A stretch of DNA of 36,371 bases from Bacteroidaceae bacterium (lineage in GTDB: Bacteria > Bacteroidota > Bacteroidia > Bacteroidales > Bacteroidaceae): assembly GCA_017381015.1 (NCBI GenBank), contig JAFOCV010000098.1, positions 1 through 36,371 of the forward strand. The letters are read 5' to 3'. A program made the translations under genes and the position numbers. Shown here one piece after another: positions 24,969 through 32,509 of this stretch (the stretch's first letter is position 1; the number at the start of each line of letters is the position of its first letter). The notes under the pieces were generated by a model that was given only the letters and a program-made list of their open reading frames with translations, did no database searches and had not been told where the DNA came from.

Positions 24969-26288
24969 ATGAAAAAGAAGGTAAAGAAAAGAAGACTAAA
25001 GCGTTGGGTGAAGATGGTACTCTGGTGCATGTTTCTGGGTATAGGAACATGGATACTGTGGTGGCCAGCCAGCACCCTTTATGAATACTGGGAGAAGGAG
25101 CAGCAGGTATCGGAGACGGTAGATACTCAATCCGTGTCCGAGAGCACCTCTATTGCCGTCGTGAAGGAAGATACAGAGATGTATGACAGATTGGCCAACT
25201 TTGTTGCCTCGCCCACTCGTTTGGATACCTCGCATATAGCCGTGGCGGTGTGGGATTTGAGTAGCAATACCTCGGTTTTGGAGTGGCACAATGAAGAACT
25301 GATGGTGCCAGCCTCCAGCTTGAAGATGCTTACGGCCATCTCTGCGCTCAAACGCCTTGGCCCCAATCATAGCTATGTGGAGAAGGTGCTTGTGACGGGC
25401 AAACAGGTGGGTGGAACCCTGCATGGCGATGTAATACTTCAAGCCGATGACAATCCCCTGGTGGAATCTCTGGATGAATATGTCAATGCCTTGAGGCGAG
25501 CAGGCATATCAAAGATAGATGGCAGATTGATACTCAACCTGATGCGTACAGACACCTTGCGTGCACATCATACCGCCAGCTATTGGGATATTCCATACAA
25601 TCGCACCCCCATTTTGCTGAAGGGCGCACCAAGAATAGTGCAGGAAATGAGAGTAGCCCTTCGTGGAGCAGGGATTGAGGCTCCCAAGGCAGAGATTGAG
25701 CAGGGATTGAGAGTATATCCCGCCAATAGAGTGCTGCTCAGCAAGAGGACAAAGATGACCGATGTGATAGCTCCTATGCTGATATTCAGCAGCAATATCA
25801 AGGCCGATGCTCTATATTATCATATCAACCATCATCAGGATAGATACACACTGAGCACCGGAGAGCGAGAGAATACGCTTGACGTTTTTTTGCGTGAAAA
25901 TCTAGGTTATGACACCAGCAGTTTTACTCTGAACGATGGTTCTGGCCTTTCTCCGGAGAATATGGTTAATGCAGATTTCCTTTTAGCACTCTTGCGCTTT
26001 GCATGGTCTGAGCCAGAGATAAAACACATCTTGCTCAATGAGGCATTGGCCACACCAGGGCATCCTACCCGTCGTGGCTCTTTGTCATACCGCATGAATG
26101 GTCCTTTGTTTTACAATCGTATCTTTTGCAAGACGGGCACTCTCACCAGCATAGGTGCATCCAGCCTTTGCGGATACGCTCATGGCCGCAATAATCACTG
26201 GTATGCCTTTGTGGTAATCAATAGGAATTCGCCCGTAGGAGAAAGCAGACTTTACCAAGACCAGTTGTGCAAGGTTTTGGTGAAATGA
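24969..26288 (+). CDS. dacB: PBP4-type D-alanyl-D-alanine carboxypeptidase/endopeptidase (S13)
   Basis: Predicted low-molecular-weight penicillin-binding protein that trims or cleaves peptidoglycan cross-links in the periplasm. From ATG 24969 the product has 439 residues. A Lys/Arg-rich start and one membrane segment (about 14-36) act as an uncleaved anchor or signal. The active-site triad is complete: SxxK at S116-K119 (PASSLKM), SxN at S274-N276 (IFSSNIKAD) and KTG at 388-390 (FCKTGTLTS). The insertion between SxxK and SxN has the PBP4 pattern (GDVILQADDNPL, then YWDIPYNRTP). The TTG start at 24957 overlaps the -7 promoter element and is rejected. It is divergent from the M16 peptidase and converges with the feo operon only 16 bp before that operon's last stop. 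Confidence 0.9.
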   Translation: MKKKVKKRRLKRWVKMVLWCMFLGIGTWILWWPASTLYEYWEKEQQVSETVDTQSVSESTSIAVVKEDTEMYDRLANFVASPTRLDTSHIAVAVWDLSSNTSVLEWHNEELMVPASSLKMLTAISALKRLGPNHSYVEKVLVTGKQVGGTLHGDVILQADDNPLVESLDEYVNALRRAGISKIDGRLILNLMRTDTLRAHHTASYWDIPYNRTPILLKGAPRIVQEMRVALRGAGIEAPKAEIEQGLRVYPANRVLLSKRTKMTDVIAPMLIFSSNIKADALYYHINHHQDRYTLSTGERENTLDVFLRENLGYDTSSFTLNDGSGLSPENMVNADFLLALLRFAWSEPEIKHILLNEALATPGHPTRRGSLSYRMNGPLFYNRIFCKTGTLTSIGASSLCGYAHGRNNHWYAFVVINRNSPVGESRLYQDQLCKVLVK

Positions 26289-26304
26289 TACTCCCGCCTC
26301 TCCT

Positions 26305-26451
26305 TTAGCAACCACAACAGCCCCCTCCGCAATTGCCATCGCAATCATTGCAATCTCCGCCTTTACCCTTCTTTCTGGAGAAGAGTCGGTAGGCAGAGTG
26401 AAGGGCTACTATGACCACGAATGCGAGAAGTATGATGCTCTGTACGTTCAT
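26305..26451 (-). CDS. FeoB-associated Cys-rich membrane protein, 48 residues
   Basis: Read directly from the minus strand: ATG at 26451, TAA at 26307-26305, 48 codons. The first 20 residues form one membrane helix (MNVQSIILLAFVVIVALHSA). A basic stop-transfer YRLFSRKKGKGG follows, and then seven cysteines in the last 15 residues (DCNDCDGNC, then GGGCCGC). This is the layout of the small Cys-rich proteins that accompany FeoB in Bacteroidetes, and it begins 24 bp after the feoAB stop on the same strand. A role in handling Fe(II) at the inner face of the membrane is inferred. It is below common ORF length cut-offs and easily missed. Confidence 0.88.
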   Translation of the reverse strand: MNVQSIILLAFVVIVALHSAYRLFSRKKGKGGDCNDCDGNCGGGCCGC

Positions 26452-26475
26452 CGTGTTAATGCTTGAGATTATGTG

Positions 26476-28836
26476 TTAAAAAATCAGAGTTATCAGGTAA
26501 GCCACCACCCATGCAATGGCACATTGGAAGAACAGGATGAGCAAGGCCCATGTATTGCCCAATTCGCGGCGTATGGTGGCCATGGCTGCTATGCATGGAG
26601 TGTATAGCAGACAGAAGGCCATCATGGCATAGGCGGTGCTGATGGTAAATATTTCTGATAGAGGTATGTCGCCAAAGAGAGTGGACAGGGTGCTTACCAC
26701 CACCTCCTTTGCCAGCAAACCGCTCACCAGCGAGGTTACGATGCGCCAATCGCCCAGACCAAGGGGTGCAAACAATGGTGACACCAATTCTGCCAACTGA
26801 GCCAGAATGCTCTCGTTTTCCATACCTGGTTGTACCAGTTTGAGGCTGAAGGTGAATGTTTGCAAGAACCATATCAGCATGGATGCCAAGAAGATTACGG
26901 TGAAGGCTTTTCTGAGGAAGTCTCTGGCTTTCTCCCAAATCAATCGCAGGACGTTGCTGGGAACGGGCAAGCGATAGTTGGGCAATTCCAGTACGAAGGG
27001 TACTGCTTCGCCCTTGAACCATGTGTGCTTCATTATGAGGGCTACAAGGATGCTCACAATGATACCCATCAGATAGAGGCTTGTCATTACTAGTGCGGCA
27101 TTGTCGGGGAAGAATGCCGCAGAGAAGAATGCATAGATAGGAATCTTGGCCGTACAGGACATGAAAGGAGTGAGCATGACGGTGAGTCGGCGGTCGCGCA
27201 CACTGGGCAGAGTGCGGCTACTCATAACTCCTGGCACACTACATCCGAAGCCTAGGAGCAAGGGTACGATACTTCTGCCCGAAAGGCCTAGCTTTCTCAG
27301 CGGACGGTCCATTACAAAGGCTATACGTGCCATGTATCCACTATCTTCCATCAGAGACAGGAAGAAGAAGAGCAGCAATATCAAGGGGAGGAATACAATC
27401 ACCGTGCCCACACCTCCGTATATGCCATCAATGATGAGGCTTTGTATGATGGGTGCAATGTTGATGGAAGTGAGAAAAGAGTCGGTCAAATCAGTGATTT
27501 TCTCTATTCCAACCTCCATTTGCTCCTGCATCCATGCACCTATGCCATCGAATGTCAACCAAAATACCACGGCCATAATGAGGATGAACGAGGGGATGGC
27601 TGTCCACTTGCCCGTGAGAATCTTGTCTATGAATTGACTACGCAGATACTCCTTTGTGTCGTTGGGACGAACTACTGTTCGTTGGCAAATACTATTGATA
27701 TAATCGAAGCGCATGGTGGCCATGGCGGCTTGTCGGTCTAGTCCTCTTTCCTCCTCCATCTGACAAAGGATGTGCTCTACCGTCTCCTGCTCGTTTTGGC
27801 TTAGTTTAAGAGCATCTATCACCAGAGAATCGCCCTCTATCAGTTTTGCAGCGGCAAAGCGTATGGGCAGTTTGGCCTTTTGTGCATGGTCTTCAATAAG
27901 GTGCATGATGGCATGGAAGCAACGGTGTACGGCTCCGCCATGCTCCTCTGGCGAGCAATAGTCGTGGCGCAAGGGTCCCTCTTGATAGCGAGCTACGTGC
28001 ATGGCATGGCGCACCACCTCGTCCACGCCTTCATTGCGCATTGCAGAGATTGGTATTACGGGAATGCCCAGGAGAGCCTCCATCTCGTTGATGCGGATAG
28101 TGCCATGATTATTCTTAATCTCGTCCATCATGTTCAAAGCCAGAACCATGGGAATGCCCAATTCCATCAATTGCATGGTGAGGTAAAGGTTGCGCTCTAT
28201 GCAGGTGGCATCAACGATATTAATGATGGCAGAGGGACATTCTTCCAGGATGAAGCGACGGCTCACCACCTCCTCGTTGGTATAAGGCGAGAGTGAGTAG
28301 ATGCCTGGCAAGTCGGTAACGGTACTGTTGGGGTAACCCTTGATTACACCATCCTTGCGGTCAACGGTGACGCCAGGGAAATTGCCCACACGCTGATTGG
28401 AACCAGTCAATTGATTGAACAATGTGGTCTTGCCACAATTCTGATTGCCCACCAAGGCAAATGTCAGGGGCTTGTCCTTTGGGGCTTTGCCTTGCGATTC
28501 GCGCCCTTCGGCTTTCTCCTGCTCATGATGATAATGACCGCCTTCACCCAAGCCAGGATGCTGAGGTTCGGGAGTTTTTAGTATGTTGGTATTGAGTGGA
28601 GCCTTTGGTTGCACAATGGGCGAAACCTCTATCTTCTTGGCATCAGCTCGGCGCAGGGTCAGTTCGTATTCGTGTATTCTCAATTCCATAGGGTCGCCCA
28701 TGGGAGCATACTTTATCAGTGTGACGGGTACGCCAGGTAGCACACCCATGTCCAGGAAATGCTGGCGCAATGTACCGCTACCTCCCACTTTGAGGATGGT
28801 GGCCGATTGTCCAATCTTTAGTTCTGCAAGCGTCAT
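26476..28836 (-). CDS. feoB: fused FeoA-FeoB ferrous iron transporter
   Basis: Predicted GTP-regulated Fe(II) importer of the inner membrane. Residues 1-74 form a FeoA (SH3-like) domain, followed by a linker rich in His, Glu and Gly (about 75-120; it contains GGHYHHEQE). The FeoB G domain has G1 GNQNCGKT (130-137), G2 near FPGVTV (153-158), G3 DLPG (175-178) and G4 NMMD (235-238). About 400 residues of membrane helices follow, with the Gate motif LLGFGCSVPGVMSSRT and ending in LFFQCAIAWVVAYLITLIF. The 786-residue length fits FeoA + FeoB. A full-consensus promoter lies upstream and a Cys-rich partner gene lies 24 bp downstream, giving a complete minimal iron operon. Confidence 0.95.
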   Translation of the reverse strand: MTLAELKIGQSATILKVGGSGTLRQHFLDMGVLPGVPVTLIKYAPMGDPMELRIHEYELTLRRADAKKIEVSPIVQPKAPLNTNILKTPEPQHPGLGEGGHYHHEQEKAEGRESQGKAPKDKPLTFALVGNQNCGKTTLFNQLTGSNQRVGNFPGVTVDRKDGVIKGYPNSTVTDLPGIYSLSPYTNEEVVSRRFILEECPSAIINIVDATCIERNLYLTMQLMELGIPMVLALNMMDEIKNNHGTIRINEMEALLGIPVIPISAMRNEGVDEVVRHAMHVARYQEGPLRHDYCSPEEHGGAVHRCFHAIMHLIEDHAQKAKLPIRFAAAKLIEGDSLVIDALKLSQNEQETVEHILCQMEEERGLDRQAAMATMRFDYINSICQRTVVRPNDTKEYLRSQFIDKILTGKWTAIPSFILIMAVVFWLTFDGIGAWMQEQMEVGIEKITDLTDSFLTSINIAPIIQSLIIDGIYGGVGTVIVFLPLILLLFFFLSLMEDSGYMARIAFVMDRPLRKLGLSGRSIVPLLLGFGCSVPGVMSSRTLPSVRDRRLTVMLTPFMSCTAKIPIYAFFSAAFFPDNAALVMTSLYLMGIIVSILVALIMKHTWFKGEAVPFVLELPNYRLPVPSNVLRLIWEKARDFLRKAFTVIFLASMLIWFLQTFTFSLKLVQPGMENESILAQLAELVSPLFAPLGLGDWRIVTSLVSGLLAKEVVVSTLSTLFGDIPLSEIFTISTAYAMMAFCLLYTPCIAAMATIRRELGNTWALLILFFQCAIAWVVAYLITLIF

Positions 28837-28872
28837 TATCGTATTCTGGTATTATCCTTATTAAAAACGCGT

Positions 28873-28904
28873 CAAAGTTACAACTATGCTTGAGAATAAG
28901 CAAA
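28873..28904 (-). promoter_or_regulatory. promoter for feoAB
   Basis: On minus, TTTG (28904-28901), a 20-base spacer and TAACTTTG (28880-28873) match the consensus completely. The predicted leader is about 30 bases. I see no obvious Fur-box palindrome overlapping it. Confidence 0.72.
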
Positions 28905-28997
28905 TTAATTGGAGAGAAACCATCTCCAATGGTCAGTCTTATGCACCAAAATCACTATATTTAGGTATTTGGCGAGGGGTGTTTTCAAGTAAAAAAA

Positions 28998-29082
28998 TGG
29001 AATTTTCAGACTTTTGGAATGCTTTTTGGTGGGCAAAAGTAGATTTCCGAGGCTTCGGAAATGCGTTTCGCCAGGCTAAAAT
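28998..29082. repeat. diverged two-copy 42-bp repeat (array D)
   Basis: The segment with TTTTGGAATGCTTTTTGG (ending GGGCAAAAGTA) recurs 42 bp later as TTCGGAAATGCGTTTCGC (ending AGGCTAAAATGTA). The GAATGC/AAATGC junctions are at 29022 and 29064. Read on plus, the two units give 14-residue repeats FWNAFWWAK and FGNAFRQAK. Confidence 0.68.
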
Positions 29083-29112
29083 GTATTTTTTTCTCTTTGA
29101 AATAATGATTCT

Positions 29113-29144
29113 TTTGGTAAATACCACGCTTATTAGTACTTTTG
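29113..29144 (+). promoter_or_regulatory. promoter for the S46 peptidase gene
   Basis: TTTG (29113-29116), a 20-base spacer and TACTTTTG (29137-29144) match the consensus completely; the leader would be about 37 bases. Confidence 0.72.
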
Positions 29145-29186
29145 TGCCCGCAATTAAAAATAATGAAATAAAAAGAGAAAAGAAGT

Positions 29187-31331
29187 ATGCGTAAAATGTT
29201 ATTGGCACTTGTTGCCAGCTTGTGCTCCATTATGGCGAGTGCAGACGAGGGTATGTGGATGCTTTCACACATCAACCCCCAAACAGCAGAGAAGATGAAG
29301 GCCTTGGGATTGACGCTCACTCCCGAGGAATTGTACAATGAGAAGGCACCAAGCCTGAAGGATGCCGTAATCAATCTGGGTGACTTCTGCTCGGGCGTGG
29401 TGGTATCTCCCGAGGGATTGTTCTTCACCAACCATCATTGTGGCTATGGTGCCATTCAGGCATTGTCCACTCCCGAGGATGATATTCTGAAGAATGGTTT
29501 TGTGGCCAAGAAGCGTTCGCAGGAGCGCCCTGCCAAGGGATTGTATGTACGTTTCCTGGAGAAGGTGGAAGACCACACCGAATACGTTAGAGGCGAGTTG
29601 GATAGCCTTTACAAGGAGAAGGGTGGTAGCATGACTATGGCAGAGATAGAGAGCACCTATACCGATAGTATCTGCTCTGCTTTGGAGAATAAGTTGGCTA
29701 CGAAGAATCGAGGTTTGGATTGCTGGGTTAAGTCATACTATAGTGGCAATGCCTTTTTTGCTAATTATTATAAGGTGTACCGTGATATTCGCTTGGTATT
29801 CACCGCTACAGAGACCCTTGGCAAGTTTGGTGGAGACACCGACAATTGGATGTGGCCACGTCAGACATGTGACTTCTCCATGTTCCGCATCTATGCCAAG
29901 CCCGATGGCACTCCTGCCGAGTATAGCGAGGACAATGTACCTCTGAAGACTCCCGGCTATGCTCCCGTATCTATCAAGGGGTATTCTCCCAACGATTATT
30001 GCATGACCATCGGTTATCCCGGTAGTACCAATCGCTATCTCTCTTCATGGGGCATAGTGGAGCGCACAGAGGCTAGTAATCAGGCTGTTATCGACGTGCG
30101 CACCGCCAAGCAGAATGTGTGGAAGCATTGGATGGATTCCGACCGTACAATAGAACTGAAGTACTCCAGCAAGTGGGCAAGCAGTAGCAACTATTGGAAG
30201 AACTCCATCGGTATGAACAAGGCCGTGAAGGACTTGGACGTAGTGGGTCAGAAGCAACAATTGGAAGAGCGCATCCGTCAGTGGTATGGCAAGGATGCCG
30301 AACTAGCCGCTACCTATGGCAATGTACTTGCCACTCTGGAGAAGGCCTACACCGAGCGCAAGCAAAAGATGGCTTTGCTCACATACTTTACCGAGACATT
30401 CATGCGCGGTATAGAGTTGCGCAATATTGCCAACAGAATACACATCATGCCCTTTGATGCTTCATCCGAGGACTCCACTCTTTGTGTTTTAAGCCTCAAG
30501 TCCATCTTCAAGGATTACGAATCACGTGTGGACGAGGAAACCATGGGTGTGCTCCTGGAGAAGTACCGCCAATGGGCCAAGGGTGAGCACCTGCCTGCCT
30601 TCTACCAGCTGATAGATAGTGCCTATGCCGGTAATACCATGGCTTATGCCAAGGATGTCTTTGCCAAGACCTGTATCCTGGATACTACATGCGTGGGCAA
30701 GATTCTGGCCGATGAGTCTTTGCGCGAAACCGATATGGCCATGAAATATGCCGATGATATCATGGTGGCATATTACGACCTGTACAATACAGTGAAGGGC
30801 ACCACAAGCCTGATCAAGCACAATGAGCGCCTGCTCAACAAGGCCATCATGGAGATGGATACCAATGAAGCTCACTATTCTGATGCCAACATGACCATGC
30901 GCCTCTCTTATGGCTACATCCAGGATTATACAGCCAATGGTACTCATTATGACTACTTTACCACTAGCCAGAGCCTTCTCGACAAGATTGCTCAGCAGAA
31001 CGAGATAGCTGACTATGTGATGGAGCCCGAGATAGCAAAACTATTGAAGAAGGGCAAGTTTGGCAAGTACAAGGATAAGAAGACCAAGCAGATGCAGCTT
31101 TGCTTCTTGAGCAACAACGACATCACTGGTGGTAATAGCGGTTCGCCCATGTTTGATGGCAACGGTCATGTCATTGGTCTTGCCTTTGATGGCAACTGGG
31201 AGGCCATGGCAGGCGATATCAGTTTCGACCCCACTTTGCAGCGTTGTATCGGTGTGGACATCCGCTTCGTGCTATGGATTATCGAGCGTTGGGGTGGTGG
31301 CAAGAACATCATCAAGGAATTGGGTTTGTAA
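29187..31331 (+). CDS. S46 family dipeptidyl-peptidase, DPP7-like
   Basis: Predicted periplasmic serine exopeptidase that removes dipeptides from the N-terminus of oligopeptides, as in Porphyromonas DPP7/DPP11. A signal peptide spans residues 1-19. The chymotrypsin-like N-terminal part has FFTNHHCGYGA (catalytic His about 84), and the catalytic serine is S651 in TGGNSGSPMFD. The helical regulatory domain (about 270-550) separates the two beta-barrels, as in the family. Eighteen residues after the serine is G669 (AFDGNWEAM). DPP11 enzymes, specific for Asp/Glu, carry arginine there, and DPP7 enzymes carry glycine, so preference for hydrophobic or broader P1 residues is predicted. The length of 714 is typical. 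It has its own strong promoter and is monocistronic. Confidence 0.94.
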   Translation: MRKMLLALVASLCSIMASADEGMWMLSHINPQTAEKMKALGLTLTPEELYNEKAPSLKDAVINLGDFCSGVVVSPEGLFFTNHHCGYGAIQALSTPEDDILKNGFVAKKRSQERPAKGLYVRFLEKVEDHTEYVRGELDSLYKEKGGSMTMAEIESTYTDSICSALENKLATKNRGLDCWVKSYYSGNAFFANYYKVYRDIRLVFTATETLGKFGGDTDNWMWPRQTCDFSMFRIYAKPDGTPAEYSEDNVPLKTPGYAPVSIKGYSPNDYCMTIGYPGSTNRYLSSWGIVERTEASNQAVIDVRTAKQNVWKHWMDSDRTIELKYSSKWASSSNYWKNSIGMNKAVKDLDVVGQKQQLEERIRQWYGKDAELAATYGNVLATLEKAYTERKQKMALLTYFTETFMRGIELRNIANRIHIMPFDASSEDSTLCVLSLKSIFKDYESRVDEETMGVLLEKYRQWAKGEHLPAFYQLIDSAYAGNTMAYAKDVFAKTCILDTTCVGKILADESLRETDMAMKYADDIMVAYYDLYNTVKGTTSLIKHNERLLNKAIMEMDTNEAHYSDANMTMRLSYGYIQDYTANGTHYDYFTTSQSLLDKIAQQNEIADYVMEPEIAKLLKKGKFGKYKDKKTKQMQLCFLSNNDITGGNSGSPMFDGNGHVIGLAFDGNWEAMAGDISFDPTLQRCIGVDIRFVLWIIERWGGGKNIIKELGL

Positions 31332-31368
31332 TTCTTCTCTAGTGTCCTGATTGATAATAAATTAAGAC

Positions 31369-31462
31369 GGAAGCTCTTGGAAAAAGGGGAGTGCGTCGTA
31401 GTGTGCTGGTGTTTTATCCAAGTTTACGCACACAGATGCTCTCTCTCTTTCCAGGAGCTTCT
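31369..31462. other. long nested hairpin between S46 and resB-ccsA genes
   Basis: GGAAGCTCTTGGAAA (31369-31383) pairs along all 15 positions (two G-U) with TTTCCAGGAGCTTCT (31448-31462). Inside it GTGCGT (31391-31396) pairs with ACGCAC (31426-31431). An alternative pairing of CTTGGA (31376-31381) with TCCAAG (31417-31422) also exists. On plus the structure is followed by ACTTTTATG. It could be the terminator of the S46 gene or a stable RNA. Confidence 0.5.
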
Positions 31463-31495
31463 ACTTTTATGTCTGAACCTATTTATAATATTGAT

Positions 31496-32509
31496 TTATA
31501 CATAGCTATGCTTGCTCTCCATCAGGTAATTGACACCCAGATAGGTGGTCAGCAGTATGAGCAGACACAGAATGCTATAGAGGCGATATACACCAGGTTT
31601 GCGAAGGAAGGGGAGGAAGCGTGAATGCATTGGCAAAGCATATACAATCAGGGTGATGAGCGCCCACGTCTCCTTGGGGTCCCAGCTCCAATATGTGCCC
31701 CATGAAATGCTACCCCACACAGAGCCCAGGATGATGCCAATGCTCAGCAGGATGGTGGCATAGGGCAATAATCTTCGGTGCCATGTGGAGAGTATCAGAA
31801 GAATGTAGCTCACTATCACTATGCCCACATGCAGATGGAGTAGGGGAGTGCGCAAAATGGGTTGCAAATAACCCTCAAACATAGGTGTGAGGGGGAGCAA
31901 CACCAGTATCGTGACGAGCACCGTGAGAGCAGTATTTTTTATTATCTTCTGTCCAGAAATCAGTATTTTCTTGCTTCGCTCAAAGCAGGAATGAATTTTG
32001 GCAAAAAAATAATATATCGCACTAATCATGAACAAAAGCATGCCCGCAAAGGCTATGCCTGTGCCCCAGGGGTCATAGATGACATCCAGGTAAACGCCTC
32101 GATAGTCTTCATCGTGTGATGCCTGTATGATACGGTATCCGTGGCTCAGTAGAGGCCTGTTTACTGTTATCCAACAGGAATCCTTGCTCTCGCCATCTCG
32201 CACACTCAGCAGGTTGTAGTAGTCATTGGCTCTGCCTGGTAAGTGCCTGGCCACAGTAAAAGCCTCAAATTTCAGGTAGAAAGGCAATGGATGAGGCGTG
32301 AAAGATTGGTCGGCACGCACTTCCTGGTATTCATGAGTGGTTTCTTGCATCTTGAGGTAGATGGTGCCCGTTTTCTCATGAAAATATGTTATGATACCAC
32401 CCACTATTATGGCAATGAAGCTCAGATGCATCAGCCATAGGGACCATCGGGCAGCTGATGAGGTCCTAGAAGTTGGCGTATTGAGCATTTTCGCATTCTT
32501 TGATAGCAA
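31496..32509 (-). CDS. compact ResB-CcsA fusion, cytochrome c biogenesis (System II-like)
   Basis: Predicted membrane protein for heme delivery and attachment to c-type cytochromes. Residues 22-170 resemble a reduced ResB: one helix (about 23-43), a periplasmic beta part, then YDPWGTGIAFAGM leading into a second helix. From about 195 a CcsA-like part follows, with a histidine in LLHLHVGI (H225/H227) and the tryptophan-rich heme motif SWGTYWSWDPKETWALI (269-285). Later histidines are H295 (ALPMH) and H334 in the C-terminal ESKHSYV, as in CcsA. Total length is 337 residues against 600-1000 for usual fusions. The start at 32509 overlaps the upstream gene by 44 bp; M8 (32488) is an alternative. 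No cytochrome gene is adjacent in the window. Confidence 0.8.
   Translation of the reverse strand: MLSKNAKMLNTPTSRTSSAARWSLWLMHLSFIAIIVGGIITYFHEKTGTIYLKMQETTHEYQEVRADQSFTPHPLPFYLKFEAFTVARHLPGRANDYYNLLSVRDGESKDSCWITVNRPLLSHGYRIIQASHDEDYRGVYLDVIYDPWGTGIAFAGMLLFMISAIYYFFAKIHSCFERSKKILISGQKIIKNTALTVLVTILVLLPLTPMFEGYLQPILRTPLLHLHVGIVIVSYILLILSTWHRRLLPYATILLSIGIILGSVWGSISWGTYWSWDPKETWALITLIVYALPMHSRFLPFLRKPGVYRLYSILCLLILLTTYLGVNYLMESKHSYV

Larger units (their letters stand above)
28837..29186. other. 350-bp divergent intergenic region between feoAB and S46 genes
   Basis: It holds a full-consensus promoter in each direction (minus 28873-28904, plus 29113-29144) and between them a two-copy 42-bp repeat (28998-29082). 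The plus-strand ORF across it (start 28886) is explained by the repeat and has no recognisable homology. Confidence 0.75.

Noticed and set aside
28886-29194. 102-codon plus-strand ORF between feoAB and S46
   Set aside because: It is composed of the array D repeat and promoter DNA, and overlaps the S46 start; no recognisable protein.
31391-31624. 77-codon plus-strand ORF
   Set aside because: It spans the nested hairpin and runs antisense into the 3' end of the ResB-CcsA gene; no family resemblance.
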